DNA from: Isoetes taiwanensis | Lineage: Eukaryota; Streptophyta; Lycopodiopsida; Isoetales; Isoetaceae | Direction: 5' to 3' | NCBI GenBank assembly: GCA_021234155.1 | Contig: JAJEKV010000079.1 | Location: forward strand, 3,012,261-3,076,260 | DNA: 64,000 nucleotides | Shown here: in pieces, positions 10,624 through 24,439 of the stretch | Layout of the letters: every line of letters starts with the position of its first letter | Position numbering within the stretch: the stretch's first letter is position 1 | The notes under the pieces: generated by a model | Database searches by the model: none | Told to the model about the DNA's origin: nothing | The model's input: only the letters and a program-made list of their open reading frames with translations | Program-made: the position numbers and the translations under genes

Positions 10624-12293
10624 ATTTGTTTGTTCTTCTAGAAACTTGGGAACATGAGACGAATAGGTTAGGAAACTTGCCAGGATTTGCATTAATTGAA
10701 TCAGTATGGAACATAAAAGGTATGGGAAGAGGCAGAGGTTTTGGTGGCATTGCTTGCTATGTGCGTGCGCAATATGTTCAAGCAATAAAAGTGGTAAAAA
10801 CATGTGAATTTAAACAGTATATGTGGCTGGAAATTAGAGGCCAGATTGTAATATATATTGCAGTGGTATATTTTGCTCCACCAGATAGTTCTGTATACAA
10901 GCAATCAGGTATTTCCTCTGAAGATCCATTTATCCATCTTGCAAAAGACATTGCTGAATTTAAATTAAAAGGACCGGTGTTTCTGACTGGAGATTTTAAT
11001 GGTCGGATTGCTCAGCATCAGGCGGGCATCAAATTGGAAGGGATAAGAGATTTATGGCTACAAGAACTGTCTGATCATGAAATGAATTTAGCAGGTTGGC
11101 AAAGATTTTCTGATGATGCTGAAGAAAACGACATGGGACATCATGTGCTTCAGTTGTGTGAGTCCGCCGAAATGGTGATTTTTAATGGTATACCCAGATT
11201 TCCTTCTTCTGGGAGCATGACATGCATCAGACCACAAGGGGCCAGTGTGGTAGATTATCTAGCTCGAGAACCTGCTTGGTTGAGAATTGTAGAGGATTTT
11301 TGGGTAGAGGCAGAACTTGAGTCAGATCATGCTGCTCTAAAGTTTAATTTGTCTGTAAAGTTGTGTAAGGAAACTGCTAAATATGCTCCGCAAGGTAAGT
11401 TGAAGTGCAAATGGAAAAAGGCAGCAGATTACGCCATAGAAATGGAAAATGCTCTCCAGGCTATTGAATGGTCAGGAGATTTATCAGAAAAAAATACATT
11501 GCTTATGAATACAATATTTGAAGTGGCCTCTAGAGTCTTTGGGAAGACTAAGGGTGGTATACATTTGAGAAAGTCTCAACCGTGGCGGGATGAAGAATGT
11601 GCACAAGCTAGACGAGACTTTTATCATTCTTACACCAAGCTGGAAGCTAGAAAGAAATTTAAGAAGCTTATAAAAAAGAAAAAGGGAATTTCGGAAAAGG
11701 AATGGCAAGAGAAGCTTCTACATGAACTCCAGTATTTTCCCAAGGATTTTTGGGCTAAACTGAAACCGGCAATATCTGATGCAGGGGATTTTAGTAGAGA
11801 CGAGTTACTAGATTATGCCCGCGAGCTCTATATTGTGCCAGGGGCAGCCCCTATGAATTTAGTATCGGGAGATGTGCCAGATATATTTGATGCGGAGGAT
11901 GTAAAGATATCTTTGCAAAAGATGGCAAATGGGAAAGCTAGAGATACTGAAGGCTTTGCCATTGAGATGCTTAAATGGGGAGGGGAGACTCTTCATGCTA
12001 AAGTGACCGAGTTGTTTAACTTGGCGCTTAATGTTGGTTTTCCTAACCAATGGTGCCAGAACAGGATTGTGACTATTCTAAAAGCTGGGGATCCAGCTTG
12101 TATTCAGAATTATCGCACTATTATGATTAGTAGTGTGATGGCTAAGCTCTTTGGGGCTATAATCGAGAAAAAGATTTCTGGTTGGGCTGATATGCATGGG
12201 GTGCGAGCCTTAGGCCAAGCAGGTTTCAGAAAAGATCACTCCACAGTGGATCACCTAGTAACTTTGCGCGTCATGGCAGAGGGAGCTAAGGGT
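10545..12293 (+). pseudogene. LINE ORF2, 5' part: AP endonuclease and start of RT
   Basis: The frame is open from about 10545 (WNINSFNDRK, no ATG) to the transposon junction at 12293. Endonuclease/exonuclease/phosphatase motifs are seen in order: VLLETWEHE (catalytic Glu), VYFAPPDSSVY, GDFNGRI, 'SVVDYLAR' and SDHAALKF (the catalytic SDH). RT starts with 'MANGKARDTEGFAIEML', then 'PNQWCQNRIVTILKAGD', 'NYRTIMISSVMAKLFG' and 'GFRKDHSTVDHL'. The endonuclease nicks target DNA and the RT primes from the nick. The frame is undisturbed over 580 codons, so the LINE was young when the DNA transposon split it. Confidence 0.9.
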
Positions 12294-12325
12294 CATTAGG
12301 GCGGATTTGGGGTCTGAAAATGGCC
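12294..12325 (+). repeat. Left terminal inverted repeat, copy 1
   Basis: Begins CATTAGGGCGG and ends GAAAATGGCC. It pairs with 16371-16402 at 31 of 32 positions. Confidence 0.9.
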
Positions 12326-12717
12326 TCCTATCAGCCATTCCACGTCATATTTCCGCTCCTTTTTTCCCATGCCACCTAGGATACAAAATCTCATCATTAC
12401 AGATTTACTTGGAATATTCTCCTAAATAAGGGGATTAGCATTCATGGCCATATGTATTTAATTACATTGGTTGTCGACAAAGCTGATGCAACATGTGGCG
12501 CTTCTAAAAAGCCACTTGCATTATAGCATACCTGTAACTCATGGCGGTGCCTCTTGGTTTGTCAGATACCAAGCGTGCGTGTCACCGATTCTTGCGCTAT
12601 TTTCATTTAGAGGCCATGGCCATACAAGCTTCCCGCCTTCCACATTTCAAAATTTGAATGTGTAGGTTGAAGCTTTGTATCAGACTTTCATTTTGAGGCG
12701 CTGCGGCTGCGCCTTAT

Positions 12718-12918
12718 GGGTGGTTCACATGGAGAAGTTTAGGCCCTCCGCTGAGTTCTGGCGGAGTCAGCACTGATTAAAAAATTCAGCGCTGCATCAG
12801 CTACGCAAGTTGGATCTTGCAAGGGCTGATTTTCCAAAACGGGGCTGAATTTTTTTGCCTCAGCCCAAGTTCAGCAGGTTTTAAGCCAGCGCTTCGCAGT
12901 TCGTCCATGTGAACCCAG
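12718..12918. repeat. Nested foldback unit with GGTTCACATGGA ends
   Basis: GGTTCACATGGA at 12722-12733 is inverted at 12904-12915 (TCCATGTGAACC). Several GC-rich CAGC/CTGA motifs lie between. The same structure is in transposon copy 2 at 44185-44386, so it was present before the two copies separated. It may be a separate small MITE trapped within the larger element. Confidence 0.6.
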
Positions 12919-13282
12919 CATTAACCGGGATCTTTACTTCATCCCAATACAGGGCTTTTTAAGCCCCTACAATTCGAAATTTGAATTTGCTTAATGTATA
13001 AAAGCATGGATTGTAGGAGAATGGACTTTTCAATTTCCATATGCACGCTGTTGCAAATTTCAAAAACGAGGTTAGTATCGACGTTCGCTCACACGGCGAA
13101 TTGTCTTTGGGGCATACAAATTGTACACCTTCATTTCGCGCCGTGCGATCCACGCAGTATGGAAGCTCCAAATGATATGTGGATAAGGATCCAACTGACT
13201 CACGAATATGCTCCAGTCTTCAATCGCAAAAAAAGAGGTCTAAAAAATAAGAACTTAGACCTCGACGTATTGTGTCTTGCAG

Positions 13283-13500
13283 GCTCAAAAAGTGTTGACA
13301 TCCGGCGGATGGCGGTTTATATCCATTGGATCCGTTGAGTGGCAAGAAACCGCCATTTCGGGGCGTTTCAAGTTTAGTTCGATTTTGTGGTGACGGTAAC
13401 TCGGCCTCCTAGGATATTGTGAGAGATTGAGAGAGGATGAAGGCATTCTGAATCGAATACGCCTCCTTGAGATGAGCTGCTTCCGATAAGGAAGGGGAAA
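13283..13500 (+). pseudogene. Exon-like fragment of the DIWxxGxLYPxDP family, copy 1
   Basis: A candidate acceptor (cttgcag, ending 13282) precedes sequence that corresponds to the better-preserved exon at 44745-44962 of the second transposon copy. Here the frame breaks after SVDI because of small differences around the ATCCGGCGGATGG site. The encoded domain is related to the N-terminus of the decayed gene at 2605. It may be the remnant of the element's own protein or a captured host exon. Confidence 0.55.
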
Positions 13501-15540
13501 TGTCCGTGAAGATGCTAATAAATGACATTATACTTTGCAATGTGAAGGGTTTATACATTCTTGAAGTACAAAGGTTATGGTGTTTGTGTTTAGATACCAC
13601 TAATACAAGAAGGCTTTGACTACCTTTAACAATAGATTCCTTTAAAACTCTATTGCTATTTAAATTATAGCAAAAATGAGTCTTGAAACTCTTTAAGTAG
13701 TAGAAGAACTCTTTGACTAGTTATCCATTTGATGACCATTTTTAAGAAAATATGATATGTGACATTCTTATATGCAAACATTCATAAAATTTATGAACAT
13801 TGAAGGTCAAAGCTCCTTGTTTAAAGAGGATCATATGATCGCGAAAATCTTCATGCTGTGAAGTAATTGCATATAAGAAATTAAAATTGGTGTGATCCTT
13901 ATGTAATAAAGTAAATAGAAACACAAATATTCAACTTACAACTTAGCGTAAACAAATAGTATTTTAATAAACCAACACTTTATATACTAACACTTTACAC
14001 TTTAAATAAGATATTTCTTTCTTTCCTTTTTACTTGAAAGCTATTTTTTTTTTTTTTCAAGATGGATCACACCAAGCAAATAATACATATGCAAAAAAAA
14101 AAAACACACTAAATTAAGCATGGTGTGATCCACTTTCTTATTTGTTGTCAAATTAAAATTAAACACAAGTACTCATTCCTATTTGTATCTAAAATGCTTT
14201 ACCACTCTTAAGTACATAAGTCATTATCCCTTTTCAAAGAGCATAATATTTTTTCAAGAAGGATCACACCAAGCTTAATAGTACATATGCAACAAAATGG
14301 AACACACTAAATTAAGATCGTGTGATCCACTTTCTTATTTGTTGTCAAATTAAAATTAAACACAAGTACCCCTTCTCATTTAATGCTTTACCACCCCAAG
14401 TGCATAAAGTTATTAGTCCTTTTCAAAGAGCATTTTCAAAGAGCATATCTTTTTTAAGAAGGATCACATCAAGCATCCTATTTGCATCTAAAATACTTTT
14501 TACCAACTCTAGTAGTACATAAAGTTATTAGCCCTTTTCAAAAAGCAAACACTTTATCAATAAATGAGCACGTCACATATCCACACTTAACTTCAAATAA
14601 GACACATATATATTTCTTTTATTAAAAGATAATCAAAGTAATTTTACTATAGGAAGTCATGTTTTTCCAAAAAGATCACACCAAGCGAAATTTTATAAGC
14701 TAAAAAGGTTGGAATATACTAAATTCGCATGGTGTGATCCACTTTCTTGTTTGTTGTCAATAGATAATAACACCAAGTCCCTCATCAATAGTCTCTCATT
14801 TGCATATAAAATATGTATCATTCCAAGTTATATTATGTTTTATGAACTAAACTTTTTCAAAAGAGGGTCCCAAAGCAAAATACAAACACATAATCAATAA
14901 GCCAACACTTTACCAACAACCAAAGCTTTATTAAATAAGATTTTTATGTTATTTTATCAAACCTAACAATGTTTCCATATGTGACACTTTGAGTTAACTG
15001 ATCCAAAGGCTCATGAAAGCGACATTTTATACAATATGTCTTTAGAGCTTTTGTGTCGTGGCATTAGTAAACACCTCTAATGGAGCAAATATTTTGTAAC
15101 TCATTTTTTCAACAACCCCTCGGATGCACGCCTTATCAAACATTTCTTCATTGCAAGGACACCATTCTCATAAGGCTTGCACAATTAAACTAAACGAGGT
15201 CATGGGGACTCCACTTTCAAGCTCGGCTCCCACAATTTTACAACGTAAAACTAGATGCCCATTGCCCCTGAATGTATATCTTGGAAAAGCATGTCTCTTA
15301 TGTCCATATGTTAGACAACAACGATGCCGATGTGCTTTTCCCTAGTCCCAAATCCCCGACATCCGATAAATATAGCCCAAAGAAAAATATTTGATTCAAA
15401 TGAGTGAATATAAATCAAGAAGAGGGAAGAAAAAAAGCAAGGATCACATGACGCTGAAAATCTCACTACACATTTACAAAGTGCATATGCATTTTCGCAT
15501 GGTGTGATCCATGTATTATTGAGGGTGCAAATTTGCAAAT
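13500..15540. repeat. AT-rich region with iterated GGATCACACCA / TGGTGTGATCC hairpins
   Basis: Pairs of GGATCACACCA-like and TGGTGTGATCC-like motifs, 45-65 bp apart, recur at 13827-13899, 14064-14131, 14261-14328, 14673-14740 and 15441-15510, plus an unpaired motif at 14461. Three modules share long flanks (starting 'ctttcttatttgttgtca'). Each pair could fold as a short stem. Such iterated motifs inside an element are compatible with transposase-binding sites, but this is inference. The same set is in copy 2 (45300-46970). Confidence 0.8.
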
Positions 15541-16370
15541 ATCCTCCTCTTCAAACCCCTTCCCCTCCCTTCCCTTTTTTTTTTTGCAATATACTATCCA
15601 TAGCATTTATTTTGAACCCTATAGTTCTACCTATTCATTATGTATGAATGTCGCTCCTACGATGTAACTCCATAGTCATCCTTCGTTAAGGATAGCATTC
15701 TCACCCACAAGCCTATGGATAGATATCCTTCCACCGCCATGCCTTTATTGTTTTGTAAGTGATGAACTGCGAGAAGCAATGTCGGAGTACTAGGAGCAAT
15801 GATGGATGCAATTAGAGATACGATCGGTCGTTGAATTGTAAGAATGAATGGCGTGGAGCAATACGATGAATGGGAAGAGCTGAAAATTAGGAAAACTTCA
15901 GAATGAAAATTTGGGTAGTAAAACATGGCATGTAACGTACGTTTGCTTGTCCGCACATCGTCTCGCCGTTGTTGCTTAACTCTATGCTCGCCCCGCAAAA
16001 ACACAGACACTATTGGAGACTTGGATTCCAAATGAAGAGCGAAGGCGGAGAGGATGCACGTAGCGGTGCTAATGTGAACAATGGAAATCTTGGTGCCAAA
16101 ATTTGAAAAAGTGGTTGGTGCATGTGGGCATGTGCACAGTAGGCGGGAAAAGTAGCCATTATTTTGGTCCGCGATACGATTTTCGAAAAATGCGGGCCAT
16201 TAATGTGGTTGCAATGAATGCACAAACATGTCCTATGAAATTTCGCCATGTGGATGCCAAGTAAGCCTGCTCCTCTTTCTACTTGCCAACTAATACTGAC
16301 TTTGGAAAAAAATGCGCAAACATCATTGGTCGCGAGAAACATGACGTGGAATTCTGGCATCCAAGATAAG
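15541..16370. other. Right-end non-coding part of the DNA transposon
   Basis: No convincing coding frame is present. Minus-strand frames (16031-15657, 16360-16010) look like chance. This part is missing from copy 2. Confidence 0.5.
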
Positions 16371-16402
16371 GGCCATTTTGAGACCCCAAATCCGCCCTAA
16401 TG
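16371..16402 (-). repeat. Right terminal inverted repeat, copy 1
   Basis: Reverse complement of the left end, finishing CCGCCCTAATG immediately before the LINE sequence GCAGGCCATGC. Confidence 0.9.
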
Positions 16403-16957
16403 GCAGGCCATGCATTATACTGTTGTTTTGTTGATTTTACAAAGGCATTCGATCGAGTACCTCGTACACATCTAGGAGCACGTTTGGATAATTTGGGTAT
16501 ACCTATTCCATTACGAAAGGCAGTTTCACGGCTATACGAAAAAGTGTTGGTGGAACTTACATTTCCATTAGATGGCCTGGAGAAAGTAGAGAGCAATATT
16601 GGGGTGAAGCAGGGGTGCCCTCTGTCACCCACACTTTTTGGCCTTTTTATTGATGAGATTGAGGCATGGTTAATGAACGCGGATGTGGGAGTGGAGGTTG
16701 GTGAATATTTTCTGAGACTTTTGCTTTATGCTGATGATGTGATACTTGTTTCTAGGACAGCAACGGGTTTGCAGCGTTTGTTGTATGTGCTGGAGCAGTT
16801 TTGCAAGAAAACTGGCATGAAAGTGAATAAAACTAAGACTAAAGTTATGGTCGTTGGTTCTCGAGAATCAATAGTAATGCATCTTGATGGGGAAACTCTA
16901 GAACAGGTAAAAAGGTATAAATATTTGGGGATTGAGTTTACTAATGACTACAGGTGA
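16403..16957 (+). pseudogene. LINE ORF2, RT catalytic part
   Basis: This resumes the RT domain cut at 12293. Motifs are 'YCCFVDFTKAFDRVP' (palm Asp), 'GVKQGCPLSPTLFGLFIDE', 'LLLYADDVILVS' (YADD active site), 'KVNKTKTKVMVVG' and 'YKYLGIEF'. The core catalytic residues are intact. A stop at 16955-16957 ends the frame, and reading continues in other frames with the usual thumb-region sequence ('SGGFRALYYSPRARG'). The decay from here on contrasts with the clean 5' half. Confidence 0.9.
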
Positions 16958-17303
16958 TCTATGGCGGTGGGAAAACGCGTGTCTGGAGGTTTCCGTGCTT
17001 TGTATTATTCTCCTCGAGCCCGTGGCGACAAAAAGAAACATCCGTGTTGGTCTCTTAGGAGGCTTATGTTTAAAGTAATGGTGCATGAAACGGTTGTATG
17101 GTTATGGTTGCCCGGCTTGGGGCCGAGGTTTAGCTAGGGCAAAAGTGGATGGAAATTGAGCAGTACGTAAGAGATTTCTGCTAGAGGAGCTGGGGGTAAA
17201 AGTTCAAACTCCTTATGAGATGTTATTAGCAGAGGCGGGATTGTATCCACTGGAGGTGGAAGCGTTGTTTCAAACTCTTACCTACTATTAGAGGGTACGG
17301 AGC

Positions 17304-17907
17304 ATGGGGGATAATAGGATACCTAAGCAGGCCTTGATAGAATCTCAAACACAGCATCATGCAGGGTGGTATACTCACCTGGTGGATTGGGTGGCTTTTT
17401 GGTGTATGGATCTTAATGATCTCCCACTTACAGATGTAGGTTTGCGTGCATATGTGATTGAGCGGGCATTACAGAAGATGTGGCCAATTGGCGATATTGG
17501 GGTAAAGCAAAATTTCTATAGACAAGAAGTTAATGCTATGGTAGTATATGAAGAGCAACAACCTAAAGATGGAGCTTAGCCGGAAAAAACGGCAATTAAT
17601 TGCTAAATTCAGACTTAGTTCTCATTCTTTGCAGATTGAAAAGGGACGAGAACAAGGGATCCCCAGAGAGCTGCGTTTCTGCCTATGTTGTTTTGAAGCA
17701 CAAGTGGATGATGAAGACCATGCTTTGATTAGATGCTCGACCTTTGAGTATATACGAGAAAATCACCATATCATGTGTAGCTCTGTATCAAAGCTATTCG
17801 ATCTTTCTCCATTAGATCTCGGAGCATATCTTTATGAATATCTGAAATCTAGAAATGAGTTATTAGCTCTATATAAGATGGCTGAAAACTTGCTCGCCCA
17901 AGGGTGA
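17304..17907 (+). pseudogene. LINE ORF2, C-terminal region with CCHC motif
   Basis: Two overlapping frames (17304-17579 and 17548-17907) encode the end of ORF2. The first has 'MGDNRIPKQALIES' and 'GWYTHLVDWVAFW'. The second has 'SRKKRQLIAKFRLSSHSL' and the zinc-knuckle 'CLCCFEAQVDDEDHALIRC' (C-x2-C-x9-H-x4-C). This type of C-terminal domain binds nucleic acid in plant and animal L1-like elements. The break between frames is a one-step frameshift. Confidence 0.85.
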
Positions 17908-18100
17908 GCCTTTGTTGATTAATACTGTTGTTTTCTATTTTCGCTGATGGACCTGAGGGTCTGAAGGCGTGACAATAAATAAATAAATAAATAAATTATC
18001 ATTATTTTGTTGCAAAAAGGTCATCAAACTTATACAATATTGTAACAAACTAGCATGCAACTATATTAAAAAAGTGTCACAATTGTCACGAAGAGTTGTC

Positions 18101-21400
<3,300 letters not shown>

Positions 21401-23260
21401 TCTTTCATTGTCTGCTGTTTGCGGTTCTCACATAGATAGCAAGCATGATGGTGATATAGTATATCTTTGTTTGACAACATATTTATTATCAGGCAGTCAA
21501 CGGGTCGTGAGATTGCCATGATGGCACTTTTGGCTTATCTTTGATACACCATACCAGAGGTTGGTTCTAAGTGTAGAAGGCATTGAAACCATAGTTTCTA
21601 ACGTCTATTTTTACAGCTCTGTAAATTGAGCGAATCCTGAGCATATTCTTTTGTGGGATTGTGATGTCCCATTACACCTGGGCACAACGTGACAGAAAAC
21701 TCCAGAAAAACAGCCAAGTATGTTCATCATTTGTTCTGCATTTATTCTGCATTTGTTCTGCTTTATGCCCTGACTCGTTTGGGCCTTGCATAAAAAATAT
21801 TCTGAGCTTTCTTCAGCATTTGGCACAAGTTGACAGGCTGCATTCTAGTTCTTTCTTGAAAATAATGCATAATAGCAGGTTAAAATGCAATTATAAGGGA
21901 CAGAAGAACCGTTTGCAACGCAAGCTTGCTGAACATTACTATAGAAACCTTCGACTGGAGGTCAGCTGAATCATATTTCTAAAGTTAGTGATTCATTGCC
22001 AAATTAGCTGTTGATATTTGGACCTCTGCTCGATCATTCAAAATTCATCTTTGTTAGAGGTGACACAATCAATGGGAAATGTGAATCTTTGTTTTGTGCT
22101 ATATGCTGCCTCAATAACAGTTTGTGCATCTATAGTGTTGACGCCCGTGAATTCTCTCCCTGCTCTCAAAATATGAAGACGCTTCACGTCTGCTGTCTCT
22201 GATGGTACTCCTGTTGCATAGCAGCTGACATGATACTCATATAGCAGCATATATTGGAATAGAGCACCAATAGTGGAAACTAAACATGATGCTCATAAGC
22301 CAGATGTCCATTATTTTGAGGTGTTTGATTCTTTGTTTTATGCAACAACAATACTTATGGAGCATCTCAAAAGGAAGTCAAACTCTCTCAAAGGTTGAGG
22401 CATATTTGTTGGATATCCCAGAAATCACAAGGGCTGGAAAATGTACGATCCACAGTCAATTCAAGTATTTGCGTCCAGAATGAAAGCAACTTACGTCAAC
22501 TTTACCAGCTAGGAGCTTACTAGTTGAACAAAGCTTTAGCACCTTATTCCTGTAAAGTAATTGAACCAGTTTCATATGGTGTAAGTATTTTATTAAAGTA
22601 GAATAGTTGATTTCTTCGAACGAACCAGCTCAAAACGTAAAGAGACAGTGTCAAAAGAAGATGATTGATAGAAACAAGCAGCACTTGGTCAACTTATGCT
22701 TCCCAAAATTTTCACATCCAAGCTCACCGTGAGGAATTTTGTATACTGTTGGAAAGTCGTTTGAAATCTAAACCAAGCGACCATGTGCTTGAAACATTCT
22801 CAAAGCTTCGACAGACGGCATAGCCTCAATCTCACTCGAATGCACAAGACGTATGAGGCCAGATTCAAATCATTTTATGAAATTCAAAGACATTCTGGCA
22901 TTAGTATATACTAACTACACCGCACTGTTCAATAAATTCAAATTCAATAATGCAAATATCAGCAGAAATATCTAGCATTATAACAGGGGGTTTCTTTTAA
23001 TGTTTTTGTACTGTTTTCTCTAAGGTTTTCATATGATTTGGTGGCCGTATTCATCCAGGTGTACTAAAGAGTATTTCTAGAGTGCAACCTTTTGTTAGCC
23101 ATTGATTTTAGAAAAGGGGACAAATCTTTTTTGTGATGGTTGTGAATATCCTCCCATTTTAGGGTTGTTTTTTAGGGTTCTTTTAGGGTTGTGTAGATTA
23201 GGGGCTTAGGTTCGAAATGGCAGAGCTCTGATTGCTTATTATTCTGTTTTGATGTACAAG
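21401..23260. other. No supported gene
   Basis: Only short frames without recognisable content. TTTAGGG-like words near 23155-23195 are too few and irregular to be telomeric repeat. Confidence 0.35.
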
Positions 23261-23271
23261 AATGCTATGCA

Positions 23272-23990
23272 GTTCCAGCCGAACTAATCTTTGTAGTCAA
23301 GCCAGAAACAACAATGTTGACCGTGAATTTGTACAGAGTCTCTTATACAATGTTGTGCCAATGCTTCAAATGGAACGGCAAGCTGCACGCATACCGACTT
23401 CTTTTTCAGGGCAGATACAGATCACAGTGACTCATCACAAGATACTCGTCGAACTGAAAGGGAGGGGTCTGATATTGATGATGATGTAGAGATGGAGATG
23501 GAGATCGAGATGTCTGTTAGCGGTGATGATGACAGGGATAGAGAACCTGGTGTTACTCCTAGTCCAAGTCTGAACCTGAGGCTCGGAAGAAGAGCAGAAG
23601 AAGACGGGCTAGTTCTGTAACTTCCACATCAGAAATGACACCTGAAACTTCTGCACCACAGGTGTACTTCAAATGTTTTTATTTTCGGAAGCCTTATTGC
23701 ACTCTATTACCTAAACTTACAGGCTGAAACTGCTGTGGACATGAGGCAACGCTATGTAGGTCACTGCAACACCAGGCACAGACATCAAACAAGCAAGCTT
23801 TCTTGGTCAACGAGGTTGTGATTAATGTCAATGCAAGCCAGATTAAGACCAGAGCTGTATAATTTATGTGGATATCTGATCACTTCAATTTCAGGCGAGT
23901 TTGTTGCCAGTGGCAGTGATGATGGACGCTGGTTCATCTGGCAAAAGAGGACAGGAAGGCTGATAAAGATACTAGTTGGAGATGAAAATG
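23272..23990 (+). pseudogene. ASG2/WDTC1-like WD40 protein fragment (DCAF type)
   Basis: The exon at 23895-23990 (acceptor atttcag, donor gtacc) encodes 'GEFVASGSDDGRWFIWQK' and 'TGRLIKILVGDENG', the WD40 repeat typical of plant ASG2/WDTC1 proteins, which act as substrate receptors of CUL4-DDB1 ubiquitin ligases. The preceding exon (23723-23814) has 'RYVGHCNT' and, after a one-base insertion, 'TDIKQASFLGQR', also a hallmark. Upstream at 23272-23665 is an Asp/Glu/Ser-rich linker in more than one frame (VDREFVQSLLYNVVPML; DDDVEMEMEIEM). No downstream WD40 exons follow, so this is a broken partial gene. Confidence 0.75.
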
Positions 23991-24024
23991 GTACCTTGCT
24001 TTGGATGTTTGTAAAGCTATACTA

Positions 24025-24436
24025 ATCTATCGGAGGGAGGTGCTTGAGGATGTGCTTGTGCTTAAAGGAAATCAGGGAGAATTGGTGGAGATGTTACATG
24101 GTGGACTTGACAAGTTACTTTTAAATAATGGAATTGAATTTTTTACCTGGTTTGATGACTTTCAAAGTACTTTGCAGCGAATATTGAACCGGAGATGTTC
24201 AGCAACATGGATGGAATTCATTGCAGGCTGCCCGTTTTCCTGATATGCGCATAAAATCAATGGAAACCCGTGGAAAAAGGGAACTGATGAGAAGATCCAG
24301 AGAACTTGCCAGAATCATGGCTCGTCATTGGGACCAGATGGTAGAACGACGTGTTGCATTAGATCTTGTTAGGGAGACATTACAGGCACAAATAAGGGCC
24401 CAAAAAAAGCCCTTTTATATGCACTTGCATACTAGT
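24025..24436 (+). CDS. Exon-like helical coding blocks, unknown
   Basis: Two plus-strand blocks meet at a candidate acceptor (attgcag, ending about 24228). The first encodes 'REVLEDVLVLKGNQGELVE' and 'FFTWFDDFQSTLQRIL'; the second encodes 'ARFPDMRIKSMETRGKRELM' and 'ARIMARHWDQMVERRVA'. Charge pattern and lack of stops suggest real coding origin. I do not recognise the family, and it does not look like the continuation of the WD40 protein. Confidence 0.3.
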
Positions 24437-24439
24437 TAA

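Larger units (their letters stand above)
12294..16402. mobile_element. 4.1-kb DNA transposon with CATTAGGGCGG inverted repeats (copy 1)
   Basis: Terminal inverted repeats of 32 bp (12294-12325 and 16371-16402, one mismatch) begin CATTAGGGCGGATTTGGGG. A weaker second block of similarity (ATTCCACGTCAT) follows each. The element lies exactly inside the LINE RT gene. Dropping 12294-16402 joins GGT to GCA and keeps the RT frame, with no obvious target duplication. Cargo: a nested 200-bp foldback, an exon-like piece of the DIWxxGxLYPxDP family, and an AT-rich block with iterated GGATCACACCA hairpins. No complete transposase is seen, so this looks non-autonomous. The superfamily is not assignable from what I can see. 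A second copy starts at 43756. Confidence 0.85.
9583..18100 (+). mobile_element. L1-like LINE, near full length, interrupted by a DNA transposon
   Basis: The order is ORF1, endonuclease, reverse transcriptase, C-terminal CCHC and an (AAAT)n tail (about 17971-17997). The 12294-16402 insertion splits the RT domain between the 'QAGFRKDHSTVDH' block and the 'FVDFTKAFDRVP' block. Diverged direct repeats of about 100 bp flank the LINE (about 9583-9690 and 18000-18100); both contain 'cattattttgtt' and 'gtgtcacaattgtcac'. Part 16960-17300 is frameshifted. An ORF1 with coiled coil plus RRM-like domain and an APE-type endonuclease points to the L1 side of plant non-LTR elements. Confidence 0.85.

Noticed and set aside
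13742-15538. Short ORFs in the AT-rich part of the DNA transposon
   Set aside because: None is conserved in frame between the two copies and none has a domain-like sequence.
23155-23200. Telomere-like TTTAGGG words
   Set aside because: Only three irregularly spaced copies, no array.
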